Source of the DNA: Ariolimax columbianus
Taxonomy: Eukaryota; Mollusca; Gastropoda; Stylommatophora; Arionidae
Direction: 5' to 3'
Assembly (NCBI GenBank): GCA_036924085.1
Contig: JAVGWX010000002.1
Location: 156,569,316 to 156,633,315, forward strand
Length of the DNA: 64,000 nucleotides
Each line of letters starts with the position of its first letter. Position 1 is the first letter of the stretch. The notes below the pieces were generated by a model. It ran no database searches, was not told where the DNA came from, and saw only the letters and a program-made list of their open reading frames with translations. The translations under genes were made by a program, and so were the position numbers. This document shows, one piece after another, positions 23,917-36,015 of the stretch.

Positions 23917-24458
23917 AATTTAGATAGTATGATTAACTCACCGACTAAGATAGAGGAGCGATTGATAAACTGTTGCACGAATGTTAGTGATAGAACATGA
24001 TCGCTCAAGTAGGTGTGTGCGTTTTGTATTAAGTGATAATCTGAACGTTGTGTTGTAAGCAGGACACAACGTGAACGAGGTATGTCCAGATCGCTTGCCT
24101 GAGGGGATTTCAGTGAGGAAGAGTATTTGATAAGGTGTGTTGAGGACGCAGTTAAGGCGAGGTGTGTGTGATGTAATTGCAAAGCATTAGAACTGGGTTT
24201 AGATAGTTGGGAATTCCATCAATAGCTTTTGCTTAAAATTTCCGCTTTATTTAATATTTATATTAACTTATATATAACATAGGAATAATTAGTTAAGATG
24301 ATATGTATTGAATTGTGTTTGTAATTCCACTACTCATTTTTATTATATGAATATTATGTAATAAATATGCCATCTGATGTGTGCTATATTATTTGAAATG
24401 GGTAGTCATGATGATGTGGATGAGTGTGAGAATGTTCTAAGTTAGAATAACGGCCAGG
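23510..24458 (-). mobile_element. About 0.95-kb LTR-like dispersed repeat, inverted-pair member 1
   Basis: It matches 27226-28175 in reverse orientation over most of its length, including the block around 'ctcaccgtctcaacaaagga' and the block around 'gaacgttgtgttgtaagcag'. The ends read TG...CA (TGTAACAGTTCCCGCC and GGGCAAACA in this orientation), as in a solo LTR. I found no matching 5-bp target duplication. It contains a (GA)n run at 23881-23912. Confidence 0.5.
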
Positions 24459-24479
24459 GCAAACAGTTAGGTCTGTTAA

Positions 24480-24800
24480 AATAATATAACAGAACAATAC
24501 AAAACATTACCAAACGTATCGTAATACAACATAACATTACGTACTAAAATCCGATATTATACACAGCGACACAACATAGCATAACTAATATGACTAAACA
24601 TTAGACACAGCGACACAACATAGCATAACTAATATGACTAAACATTAGACACAGCGACACAAAATAGCAGTACGTAACATAACTCAACACAACATACAAT
24701 AAAATAACACACTACAATATAACAAGACATAACGAAACGCAACACAACATAGGATAAGACAGCATACAATAACGTTACATTATCTAACATACACCTTGAT
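24480..24800. repeat. AT-rich acaacata-type repeats with a 44-bp direct repeat
   Basis: Degenerate 'aacataacataca' repeats, plus 'gacacagcgacacaacatag' and 'cataactaatatgactaaac' repeated in tandem at about 24550-24665. 24801-25130 holds nothing recognisable. Confidence 0.75.
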
Positions 24801-25134
24801 CCGTGGGCACAGCGGCAGTAACATCTGTGTAACACACCTACCCTTATATCCTTAGCCACAGCAAGGTGTCATGTCACATGACATCCCCGTCTCAACAGTG
24901 CACATGACACAGAACAATCAACTATCTATGAGTTCTTCATTCTTAATGTCACGTTTTATCTTTACAAAACACCAAGTACACTTCAAGCAGTCAGTTTGTG
25001 GTTATCAATAAGTAAATAAAATAGGTCCATAAACTCTAAGTTCATCCATTTCATGCAAACATAAGTATTTATCGTACAGTGGCTATGTCTATCTGGGAGG
25101 TCGTGCCTATCCTGAATCTGCGTTAATTTGATAA

Positions 25135-25615
25135 ACAGTATATTGTTGTTGATTCCTGTCTTCTATCGATATGGATGCAGTAAAACGTCTTGATGTTGAT
25201 TCCTGTCTTCTATCGACATGGATGCAGTAAAACATCTTGTTGTTGATTCCTGTCTTCTATCCACGCGGATACAGTAAAAGATCTTGTTGTTGATTCCTGT
25301 CTTCTATGGACATGGATGCAGTAAAACGTCTTGATGTTGATTCCTGTCTTCTATCGACATGGATGCAGTAAAACAGCTTGATGTTGATTCCTGTCTTCTA
25401 TCGACATGGATGCTGTAAAAGATCGTGTTGTTGATTCCTGTCTTCTATCGACATGGATGCAGTAAAACGTCTTGATGTTTATTCCTGTCTTCTATCTACA
25501 TGGATGCAGTAAAACAGCTTGATGTTGATTCCTGTCTTCTATCGACATGGATGCTGTAAAAGATCTTGTTGTTTATTCCTGTCTTCTATCTACATGGATG
25601 CAGTAAAAGAGATAT
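25135..25615. repeat. 47-bp minisatellite, about 10 copies
   Basis: The unit contains 'gttgattcctgtcttctatc' and 'gacatggatgcagtaaaa', with alternating ttgatg/ttgttg ends. Confidence 0.95.
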
Positions 25616-25799
25616 CATTAAAAAATTTGGAGGAACATGTGAGCAACATCAGTCTGCTGATCAATTGATGATTTTGTTGTCTCCCCGTCAGAAGGCTGGC
25701 GCGTGCTCAGTTAGCCTGTGCACAGTGTATAGGTGTTCGCTTCTTGGCTTACCTTTAACCGTCTTCGACTCTACCATCAGAAATGTGTTCTAGCTTCAG

Positions 25800-26305
25800 G
25801 AATGTTTTACCACCAGGACACTACTCTACCACCAAGACACTGCCCTACCATCAGGACACTGTTCTACTATCATAACACTATTCTACCATCAGGACACTGC
25901 CCTACCATCAGGACACTGCCCTACCATCAGGACACTGGCCTACCATCAGGCCACTGCCCTACCATTAGAACACTGCTCTACCACCTGGACACTATTCTAG
26001 CATCAGGACACTGCCCTACCATCAGGACACTGCCCTACCATCAGGACACTTCTTTACCATCAGGACACTTCTCTACTATCAGGACACTATTCTACCATCA
26101 GAACACTATTCTACCATCAGAACACTACTCTACCATCAGAACACTACTCTACCATCAGAACACTGCTCTACCATCAGAACACTATTGTACCATCAGGACA
26201 CTATTCTACCATCAGGACACTATTCTACCGTTAGGACACTGTTTTATTATCAAAACACTTCTCTACCATCAGGACACTCTTCTATCATCAAGACACTGTT
26301 CTTTT
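25800..26305. repeat. 19-bp array (ctaccatcaggacactgcc), about 26 copies
   Basis: Because 19 is not divisible by 3, the open frame across it cycles with a 19-residue period. It is an artefact, not a protein. 26306-26835 after it has no recognised gene. Confidence 0.93.
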
Positions 26306-26835
26306 GTGATAGAGTCATGAGTCCCAAGGCGGCATAAGTGGAAGTAACTAAGTCATGCTGGGTCCCAAGGGGACAAAAGGGGAGGATCCCTCTAACACAG
26401 TTTTAGAATGCTAGAACGGGTCACTGTAGAACCTTGACCAGACAATACACAATCTTTGTCCAAAATATTGCTCTCCGAGAGTAAAGGCTAGCATGTGGGA
26501 AAGAGCGACTGAAAAGTTACCCAGTCATATGAAAAGCAAATTCAGACACGCTGGCCAAGGAAACTCTGACATGAACAAACACTTTCTAGTAAAATATAGG
26601 ACGTAGACAAGTTAGGTATCAAGCTTAGTGGCAGAGCCGTCTTGTTTACAGCTTTTAGGGATAGATACCAGTTTTCCTTGAGATTGTGAGTTAAAAGTTA
26701 CAACATGGACTTTATAACGTTACGGCATCACTATAGAAAACACTAAAACTTGCGTTATGCATAACACAAGATAATTCATCTATTTACAAGAATATATTTT
26801 ACAACAATATCAAACAAAAGAAAAGAACTGCTAAT

Positions 26836-27190
26836 AGTGTTCTTCTGCTGCGCTCAGGTTTTTCTGATCATGTTAAATCTTCAGTCCTATCTCCAGGATG
26901 AAGTCCAGTCCTTTACAGGTCTGAGCTGTGACCCCATAGTTTTTGCCTCAGTTCTGCTCCATCTGGCCAGGTCTGGCATCTTAGTTCTTTCTAGGCCAGG
27001 CATTCTTGAAGTATGTGATCATGGGTCTGGACTCCTGTCCCACCTGGACATTCATTTGTTTGGGAGATTTTGAGGCGATATAGGTGGCCCAGTAGTCTGC
27101 TGTGGTCCGTTCTCATGCGGAAGATCGCAGTTTGCTGGTGTCTTTGTAGCTGGTGGATTGGGTCTGGACTGTTACTCTCTCCCATTTCTT
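26836..27190 (-). mobile_element. LINE 3'-end relic (post-RNase H tail)
   Basis: The minus strand reads IFRMRTDHSRLLGHLYRLKI, then NECPGGTGVQTHDHILQEC, the same segment as FRLRTGHNRLRYHL...CPCGTG..EHLLQNCP in the element at 1-980. Downstream WPDGAELRQKLWG continues after a frameshift. It is truncated and broken. Confidence 0.75.
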
Positions 27191-27225
27191 ACTACTAATC
27201 TAAATAGTGTCATAGCATATACTAA

Positions 27226-28175
27226 TGAACATGTAGCAGATCCCACTGTTTGCCCTAGGGTTATTCTAACTCAGAACACTATCACACTCATCCACATCAT
27301 CATGACCACACACAGCAAATAATATATCACACAGCAGATGGCATATTTATTATATAATACTCATATCAGAAAAATGAGTAGTGAAATTACAAACACAATT
27401 CAATACATATGATCTTAACTAAATATTCCTATATTATATATATATGTTAATATAAATATTAACTAAAGCGGAAATTTTAAGCATTAGCTCTTGATGGAAT
27501 TCCCAACTATCATTATCCAGTTCTATTGCTTACACACATCCCACATACATCTCTTTAACTGCATCCTCAATACACCGTATCAAAAACTTCCTGACACAAA
27601 TCCCCTCAGGCTAGCGATCTGGACATACCTCGTCCTCAATGTGTCCTGCTTACAACACAACGTTCAGATTATCTATTAATACAAAACGCACATACCTATT
27701 TGAGCGATCCTGTTCTATCACTAACATTCGTCAAACAGTCTATCAATCGCTCCTCTATCTAAGTCGGTGAGCTAAAATGACTCCTATCTACATTCACTCT
27801 CTCGCTCTCCTCTCCTCTCCATCCAGCCTCCTGAGCTAAACTCTGTCTCGTGTTATATACACTAAAGCAGTATCAAAGCTAACCAATGAATCTAGGGGGA
27901 TGGCTCTTTTCAGTCGCCATTGGAACGAAATACTTTGCACACCTGTCACTCATCTATAGCAGCAAGCTACGCTACCATCTCGTCTGTCACTCATTCTCCC
28001 CCTACCCAAATCGGAACGCTAGTGGATAGCTCCTACCTGTCCACATTCTTTACCCCAACTCTGTTCTCCTTTGTTGAGACGGTGAGTGACCTTGACACGC
28101 ATTCAGCTACCTTTGTTATCAGCAACCACATCACCCCTATCCTAAACTCTCTTGCCCCGGCGGGAACTGTTACAA
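27226..28175 (+). mobile_element. About 0.95-kb LTR-like dispersed repeat, inverted-pair member 2
   Basis: This is the reverse-complement counterpart of 23510-24458, starting TGTTTGCCCTAGGG and ending GGCGGGAACTGTTACA. The two copies are about 2.8 kb apart. The short frame at 27920-28222 lies inside it and is not supported as a gene. Confidence 0.5.
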
Positions 28176-28577
28176 ACACAGAGGATTCAAGCATGAGCTG
28201 TTGGTGTCACCTCCGTAACTAAATGACCCAGGTTCTAAGTCTTCTATCTGAACTAACACAAAACCTAAACTTGTTATAATCCAATATTTTTACAAATTAG
28301 TGGTTAGCTAGCTAACTTGTTGTATTCTGCCTTTCCTCCGGGTCGTCTAGATTGGGGATGAATCTGCCGTGGGGGCGGGCTGACTGTCTTTGGATATCGA
28401 ACGTATGAACATAGGTTAGAAGGAGCTCCCGAAGGAGACTCCAGCTACAACTCACTCTTACGCCAGTTGTCAGTTTTCAAGCGTTTGGAACGTGTCCCTC
28501 TGGTGCCCGTATTACACCTGTACTGAACAAATGCGTTCCATGAGGGCTCTTATGATGCACCTCCATTTTCGTACCAC

Positions 28578-28845
28578 GAGCCTTTGGGGTCGCAGTCCCA
28601 GGATTACACAGAATCCTTTATGTGCCACGTACCACGAGCCTTTTGGGTCGCAGTCCCAAGATTACACAGAATCCTTTATGTGCCATGTACCACGAGCCTT
28701 TTGGGTCTCAGTCCCAGGATTACACAGAATCCTTTATGTGCCACGTACCACGAGCCTTTTGGGTCGCAGTCCCAGGATTACACAGAATCCTTTATGTGCC
28801 ACGTACCACGAGCCTTTTGGGTCGCAGTCCCAGGATAACACATAA
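28578..28845. repeat. 58-bp minisatellite, about 4.6 copies
   Basis: The unit contains 'ccacgagccttttgggtcgc' and 'cccaggattacacagaatcc'. Copies are almost identical. No parent was found. The flank 28176-28577 is non-coding as far as I can see. Confidence 0.93.
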
Positions 28846-30655
28846 TCCTTATTGTTCCAAGTCAAATCTTATCACTCGTAGTTATCGAATCTCTTTCTCA
28901 TCTTGTTTACAGGGTTCCATAGTTTGCACCTGTGAGCGAAATGCAAGGCTCTCGGTGTATGACGCTCTGTCTCCTGAATTAATCAATCTCCCATCTCCTT
29001 TCTTTTTTATAGACCCCTTTTAGCCCTGGAAATTTCAAAATGGATGTCGAGTGGAGCTTCCCAGCTGACTGGTTAGAAGTCAATCTCATTTGACCACTGC
29101 CTTCTAGACTCTCATTGATTGAAATCTATACATGTCCCTGTCTCTCCAAATGTGACCGCCTGGCGTGTGAATCCTTGTCGCCAATCTTACTCCCACCCCT
29201 AGCTCTGGTACCAGTCTGATACTAAGAATGTTTAGATCTAACATCTACCCCCAATCCAGACACGTTTGAATTTATAGTAAACACTAACCTCTCATTTCGA
29301 TCTCATGTTTCTGCTGCCTTAGTGTTGACACAGACGTTGTGCTGACCATAGATTGACCTGGCTTCGCTAACTATTCTCTCAGACAATTTTTGACTCTCAG
29401 AGAACACAGTCGACAGCCCCAATTCCTTCTGCTCTAAACGCAAATGCTCCACGTGGATCTGTTACATTAGGAGTTATTTATATACATCGACCATTATTTG
29501 TGTAGGTGTAACCGGCCTAGAGAAGGATGTTGGTGTTGAAATGCTGGAAAGAAGCGTGTTACGTCCACCGCATGGTATGATAGGACATTCAGGGTAGCGC
29601 AATGTTCACTTGACTCGTGTCAGGACAGCCACAGACAAATACAACAACGGAGCTTCTAAGAAGGGCCAGACTTAGCAGGCGTGTCTCAAGACTAAAGAAA
29701 TGATAGCTACTTTGTAATTGACCATTCTTCATTTCTGAGATGAGACTTGCACTTTTACCCCGAGAAGAAGGTTCGAACTGGAAAAACAGTCGGTCGTTTG
29801 ACGTATAGCAGACATATTGAACAACTTAGTCAACTGGAACCCAGTCACGAGTACAAGACCTGATTCCAGAATTTCAAGCATCATCTGAAAGCTTTGTGTA
29901 CGAACAGATCTCAGGAAACAGATCTGAATGTCTTATGTCCCAATAGATGTAATGAGTAGATCTGAATGGCTCATATCCCAATAGATCTAACGAGTAGATC
30001 TCAAAGCATTGTGTACAAATAGATCTCACAAGGAGATCAGCAAACCTTATTGCAATACAGATCGGAGAGCTGAAACAAAACTGCTAGTATTCCAGAAGAC
30101 GTCCAATGACTCGGGAAATGTGAACTTAGTATTGACTTTTTAGATTGATTATGTTAAAGTAGAAGACACCAAACTAATCAGCCCGGCTGAGAGAACCTGG
30201 GGACAAGTAGAACAGAGAAACCATCTGTGCTACATGCACGAAGCCTCTGAGTATTACGATTGTTTATAGAAGCATGTAAAACTAGAACTTGGTGTACAGA
30301 TAGAAGAATTAGTTCAGTAGAAAGCTTTCTCATATAGAGAGTCAATTGCTTGGCCAGAAGTTATAAGTCTTCAATTGTGTAAACATACCATGTGCTATAA
30401 ATATATATACAAACAATAACACTGTCAATTTGTTGTGAAGCCTTCCAATTGTCAAAGTTGTTTTGAATGTAGAAGAGTATACGAAGTAAGAATACAACCA
30501 AAGAATAAGAGATTGTAACTGTGCCACATGTTAGTAAGTAGTCCCGTGACCATAATACTAATAACAGAAAATACCACAAGACTGTAATATGATAAAACAT
30601 GGTTCTAATGACCCCGATAAACAGAATAGCCTAAACCGTTGACGCTGTCAAACTA
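28846..30655. other. No recognised gene; scattered short direct repeats
   Basis: Around 29900-30070 the motif 'acagatct..' with 'tagatct' recurs loosely. The TM1 exon of the SLC17 gene was sought here and not found. Confidence 0.45.
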
Positions 30656-30659
30656 GCAA

Positions 30660-31190
30660 GATGATGCTATTCTCTCATCAAGTCTCTATTCTAACATCAA
30701 GTCTCTATTCTAACATCAAGTCTTTGTTCTAACGTCATGTCTGTGTTCTAATAGCAGGTCTTTGTTCTAACATCAATTCTCTGTTCTAACATCAATTCTC
30801 TGTTCTAACATCAATTCTCTGTTCTAACATCAGATCTCTGTTCTAGCATCAACACTCTGTTCTAACATCACGTCTAACATCAAGTCTCTGTTCTAATAGC
30901 AGGTCTCTGTTCTAACATCGTCTGTGTTCCAACATCATGTCTCTGTTCTAACATCAAGTCTGTGTTCTAACATCGTCTGTGTTCCAACATCAGGTCTCTG
31001 TTCTAACATCAAGTCTGTGTTCTAACATCAGGTCTCTGTTCTAACATCAGGTATGTGTTCTAACATTAGATCTGTGTTCTAACATCAGATCTCTGTTCTA
31101 ACATCAAGTCTCTGTTCTAATATCAAGTCTAACATCAAGTCTGTGTTCTAGCACCAGGCCTCTGTTCTACCACAAGGACTCTTTCCGTTA
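30660..31190. repeat. 19-bp array (ctctgttctaacatcaagt), about 26 copies
   Basis: The units vary mainly in the last three bases and in ctctg/ctgtg, with occasional half-units. Confidence 0.93.
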
Positions 31191-31454
31191 CGTTATATGC
31201 CCTCATTATCAAACCTTGTCCTCAATATTTTTCGCCCAGTACAAACAGGCTGTCTTGGACCCTGTTTTCATTATCTGTTTTCAGTCCCAGCTCTAGGATA
31301 CTCCCAGTACAAACAGGCTGTTTATGTACCACTGACTTCCCTTAACATCATCCCCCCTCCCCCTCTGTCTCTCTGTTTCTGACTTGCTCTATCGCATCCC
31401 TGTCCGTCTGTCGGGTATGTTGCGTTTCAAGGTAAACTGCGTTTGGTACCCTCA

Positions 31455-32220
31455 TCTTAATTTAACTTCACGTCATTATACTGGTTTAGAAGACTCTGCA
31501 GAGTCTGTATACAACCAGTTTCATTTACATTTCCTTGCTCTAAAAACTATGTGCATCCAATCCGTACTTGAATGCATTCGTTGTCCCTGCCTCCACTATT
31601 TCCTATGGCAATGCATTCCAAGCATTCAACACTTTGTAATTTAAAAAAAATTATCCTAGTATTTGTTTTGACCTTTCTTTAGATAATGTGTAACTGGACC
31701 CTCTTGTTCTTGTGCTGTATATTGTAAAAAACCGTGTTATAGTCTAATTTATCCGTTCCTTTGATTATCTTATAAACCTGTATTGTCACCTCAAATTCTT
31801 CTCTTTTCTATAAACTGTTGACCGGTTTTTCTGAGTTTTTCCTCATAACTCTGAAATCCCACTATCAGCTTTGTCGCTCTTTTTTGTATCCTTTCCACTA
31901 TGTTTATATCACCTCTGCGATAAGAACTCCACACCTGAACACAGTACTCCAATCTAGGTCTAACTAATGCTTTTTAGAGTATGACTACCTCTTTCTTGCT
32001 CCCATGTTTAATAGTTCTTTTTATCATACCTAACTTTCCATTTGCCTTTTTCACTGCTAACTGGACTTGCTCACACGCCTAACCTGTATAATTTATTATA
32101 ACTCCTAGATTCAGTTGATTTTCTTTCTTTCAAATATTGTTCTCTCCCATTCTGTAATTATGTTCCATATTGGTTCTACCCTTTTGGATGACTGTACATT
32201 TGTCTACATTAAGCTCTATG
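31455..32220 (-). mobile_element. CR1-like LINE 3' end, minus-strand copy
   Basis: The reverse complement matches the plus-strand copy at 32450-33126 through conserved blocks such as 'gcagtgaaaaaggcaaatg', 'gttagacctagattggagta' and 'atacaaaaaagagcgacaaa'. The end near 31490 carries the same 'cagactctgcag' signature followed by a TTAA-type tail. Frames are broken. Confidence 0.75.
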
Positions 32221-32221
32221 T

Positions 32222-33945
32222 GGACATCCTGGCTCCCGCAGTCTGATTAGTCAAATAGATACAACGACATCGGAAAAGATACAGGTATATGAAAATACAG
32301 ACCAGCAGCCCAACTTTACAGTGGAAGCGAAAGTACAAGGTATCGATAGAATAGGGGAAGAATCTGACCATGCATTGAGAGAAAAAACCCTGAAGCATTT
32401 TGGAAACGCCTATCCTCAACCCATGTGGACGCACGTCTACACAGATGGACCTAGGGGTTTTAATAGATCATACAGGAAAGGTGAGGGAGCAAGTTAAGGT
32501 AGCAGTGAAAAAGGCAAATGCAATGTTAGGTATGATAAAAAGAAATATTAAACATAGGAGCAAGGAAGTGATCGTCAAACTGTATAAAGCTTTAGTTAGA
32601 CCTAGATTGGAGTACTGTGTACAGGTGTGGAGTCCTTATCATAGAGGGGACATAAACATGCTAGAAAGAATACAAAAAAGAGCGACAAAGATGATAGTGG
32701 GATTCCAGAATTACAGTTATGAGAAACGACTCAGAAAAACCGGCCTACAGTGTCTCGAAGAGAGAAGAATTCGTGGTGACTTAATACAGGTTTATAAGAT
32801 GATCAGAGGAATCGATAAATTAGACTATAACAAGTTTTTTTAAAATACAGCCACCCACAAGAACAAGAAGGCATAGCTACAAGCTGACTAAAGAGAGGTC
32901 CAGGTTAGATATTAGGAAATATTTTTTAATTCAGACAGTGGTGTCTGCTTGGAATGCATTGCCAGGGGAGGTAGTGGAGGCAGGGACAGTTAATGCATTT
33001 AAGAATAAACTGGATGCGCATAGCTTTTAGAGCAAGGTGATGTAACTGTAACTGGTTGTATACAGACTCTGCAGGGTCTTCTAAACCAGTATAAAGACGT
33101 TAAGTTAAAGACGTTAAGTTAAGTTAAGATGGATCATCAGAGGAAGCATTGAGGAAAGGAGGGGCGGGACTCGTCATACTTCTACAGGATGGAGCCATTA
33201 TAGGAAAAGCAAGTGCTGCCGGAGAGCCCTCGACAAATCTAAGACCAGACCAACAGGCAATAATTGAAGCAGTCAAACTATTGGATGAAAAGGGGTTAAA
33301 GGAAAACAGAATAGTATTTTTGTGTGACTGCTTGGACATTTTACAAGCCACACAAAGAGGACCACGAGATAGTATGAAAAGGGAACTGATATGCCAGCTA
33401 AATAAACTCTCAGACCACAATAAAATGACCCACCAGTGGATTCCAGCTCACTGCGGCATACCTGGGAATGAATGGGCGGACAGACGGCCAGGGATGGAAG
33501 ACAAAGAGAACAATTCACCCACCCAGTGTCACTGCCAGAAGTCAGGGCACGCATTATAAAATTAATAAACAACTGTGGATAGAGAGAACAAACATGAAAT
33601 ACCCACATGGCCCAATCAATAGACTGAATAGGAAACAGTAAACCACAATTTTCCAACTTAGAACAGGTCATTGCTGACTAAATGCATAAATGCATAAAAT
33701 GAAAGCAGCGCAGAATGCACAATGCACATATCAGAGAAGACACCAAACTCCAGAACACATCCTGCAAACATGTCCACTGCACCAAGGCTCCCGTGAGAAG
33801 ACCTGGCCCGAGGAAAGAAACATACAAGACAGACTGTGGGGAACCATTTGAGGACCTGCGACTGACGTGTCACTTCATGGAGGCGGCCCACCTGGTGACA
33901 CAAAACGAGCATACGAAACCGAAAGCAAAGAAGAAGAAGAAGAAA
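32222..33945 (+). mobile_element. RNase H-bearing LINE 3' end, split by a nested LINE
   Basis: An open frame runs 32222-32449 and ends ..PQPMWTHVYTDG, the first catalytic Asp motif of RNase H. It resumes at 33134 as SSEEALRKGGAGLVILLQDG, with IIEAVKLL, VFLCDCLDIL and HQWIPAHCGIPGNEWADR following. The interruption is the element at 32450-33126, flanked by the 7-bp duplication AGATGGA. The distal part (33560-33945) is frameshifted and ends with a (GAA)n tail at about 33930-33944. It is the same superfamily as 1-980 and is dead. Confidence 0.85.
32450..33126 (+). mobile_element. CR1-like LINE 3' fragment inserted in the RNase H domain of another LINE
   Basis: This 677-bp 5'-truncated insertion is flanked by AGATGGA at 32443-32449 and 33127-33133. 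It encodes the C-terminal end of a reverse transcriptase ORF: LGVLIDHTGKVREQVKVAVK, YKALVRPRLEYCVQVWSPYH, ERIQKRATKMIVGFQNYSYE, then in another frame VSAWNALPGEVVEAGTVNAF. It ends with a (TTAAG)n tail at 33100-33126. Its ATG at 32400 is supplied by the host element and is fortuitous. Confidence 0.85.
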
Positions 33946-34330
33946 TAGATCCTGAGTCAATTATCGTTTGCCACTCTGTCTCTAGGAGTCTTGCTCCCAA
34001 GATATAACTGCGCCAGTACAACTTTATCGCCCCCCCCCCTCCCCTCCCAGGTAAGCATTAAGCGATCTGGCCAGTCAGTTAACTCTGGTCGATCTGTGTT
34101 CAAGTTAATTGATAGCCGTGACCAGGAGTGGTCACATCGAATTGAAAGAAAGATTAGTTCCAGAGATTTTCGAACTTTTGAACAAAGTGAAGGAACCCTA
34201 GCGCGGTGTTATAATTATTCCATTTTACATTTCATTGTTTTACATTCTGTAATGTTAGTTTAACCCGACTCTGAGTTTAAACATTACGCACAAACCTCCA
34301 ACGAACTGAGCCATTTGTATCCACTTTCAG
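33946..34330. other. Intergenic/intronic sequence before SLC17 exon A
   Basis: It includes a short C-tract at 34031-34039. A 90-codon frame at 33991-34263 lacks family features. The run ends in the acceptor 'tatccactttcag' of exon A. Confidence 0.5.
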
Positions 34331-34484
34331 CTTCGCCTACGAAGTTAGCAGCAACTGGACAACAGCTAGGACTGATATCAGTCTCCAAAACGGAACCACA
34401 ATCTTATCAGCAACTGTCCAGTCCTTCGTGGCTGGCGATGATGGCTACTGCGAGTCACTGGACCTGAAGACAGTGTCAGACAAA
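34331..34484 (+). CDS. SLC17-family anion transporter, exon A (TM1-TM2 loop)
   Basis: This 154-nt exon lies between acceptor CACTTTCAG and donor GTAGGT. It reads (phase 2 entry) FAYEVSSNWTTARTD, then LQNGTTILSATVQSF and GYCESLDLKTVSDK, exiting in phase 0 straight into exon B. SLC17 proteins carry a long glycosylated loop between TM1 and TM2, and two N-glycosylation sequons (NWT, NGT) are visible. The loop is poorly conserved in the family, so the assignment rests on splice-site quality, phase match and position. Family members (sialin, VGLUTs, NaPi-I types) move organic anions, coupled to H+ or membrane potential, in lysosomal, vesicular or plasma membranes. The TM1 exon should lie upstream and was not identified. 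Confidence 0.75.
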
Positions 34485-34839
34485 GTAGGTACCATGTCAC
34501 ATTTATAGAGATTATTTCATTTCATTTATTAGCTGAGGTTTCGGGTTTCTGCATAGTGTAAATAAAGGTTGGCCAACAGTAGACACTGTCAAAGATGAAG
34601 TGTTAGATACCTCATAGTAAAAGGCCTCATCATTTTATGAGGTGGTATGGCCAATTTCAATACTCGCTGTATGGCCTTCCCAATAGTAAGACAGGTACCC
34701 ACTTTAAGCTGGGTGGTCAGGAGTATGTCGATAAAGGGCATGGAATTTGCACTGAGAAACGAGCGCTCTTCTACTCAGACCCTATGGTTAAGGAGTGTAA
34801 CTAGGCGGAGATAGGATGAATGAATAACTGGAGAAAATA

Positions 34840-35010
34840 TGATGGACATAGACAGAGTATTCCATGGTTTGGTCATGTGACAAGAATTGTCTACAAGTCT
34901 ACACGTCTTGCGAGCCTATAACGCCAGGCAACAGAGTTTCAGGTCTAGGAAAAGACTAAGAACGGATGGATTGATGGTGTTAAAGATCTATTGGTGATGT
35001 ATTTTGATTT
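34840..35010 (+). mobile_element. LINE C-terminal scrap
   Basis: It reads PWFGHVTRIVYKSTRLA, then a broken region resembling the basic W-I-D-G-V end seen in other LINE tails here (50156-50500, 47554-47907). It is very short and frameshifted. The following 35011-36015 holds no recognised gene. Confidence 0.45.
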
Positions 35011-36015
35011 GGTAGGTGTTTTCATTTGTGTTGCTTTTTGTTTGGTCCATCTAGAAGTTCTATTAGTTGTAACCTAAGTTGTATTTTGTATCTTATCTTG
35101 TGCGGTGTCGCATCTTTATTTTTGTACAATTATCAATTTAAGAAGTACTACACAGACATGGATTGAAAATGTCAACGGTACACAGATGGTGCACGAAAGG
35201 TCGTTGCACGTAACGATTTAGTGGATAGATAAGACGAGAGCATGCAACGACAATTTAGAAGATCTTCCTGTCTAGAAACGGACCAGTTGCAGTGCTGGGC
35301 TATGCTTCCCATTGGAGCGGGAAAAGGACATGTTACTGTTTAGCACAGGTTGTTGTTCTTGTGTTATCGATGTAATAACAGATATTAAGAGTCTGCTGTT
35401 TGTAAGTGTTTAGTTCCTAAACTGAAGTTCCAGTGTTTAATAACCGGTGACATTCGCAGGAATAGGACCATTGCCACACTGATAACCTGTCATTGGAGGC
35501 GAGTACGAGTTCCGTTAGCCCCCTCCAATGGGTTGAAGATACTCTTCTGTATGCGATAGACAAAATAATATAACCACTACCGCACTGTGGTCAGGCAGTA
35601 ATTGTCAACTAAAATTGGTAGTCAAACAAAAAAGAGCATATCTTGTTAATAAGATATTAATATTTAACATAACGTCTTTATGCTAGCTTAGAAGACTCTG
35701 GCAATATGAATACAACCAGTTTTTTGAAGGATGGATAACCAATGTGCGAGTCCATCTTAATAGACTCAAACACTAGAGCAGAGTAGATCCACTGCCTACA
35801 CCAACGACAACCACTTACGGAATCCTTTCTTTGTGGCAGTAGTGCTATTCTTGTCTTTGTCACACACAAAGACCCCCAAACCACCTGACAATCTGTACCA
35901 AACCATTTGGAAACATGCGATGACTTGTTGAGTCACTATCTGTCACTTTCTAATAATAATAATGTCACTTTCTGATTCTCCCTCTAATAAGTACGGTATA
36001 ATAATTGTGTGGTAG
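35011..36015. other. SLC17 intron A-B sequence, nothing recognised
   Basis: No exon or element could be supported. 35680-35740 (gaagactctg..tacaaccagttt) resembles the CR1-like 3' terminus in minus orientation, so an extremely short relic may be present. Confidence 0.45.

Noticed and set aside
25733..26320. 195-codon His/Thr-rich protein
   Set aside because: A 19-bp satellite read through in three phases gives a 19-residue cycle; there is no independent support.
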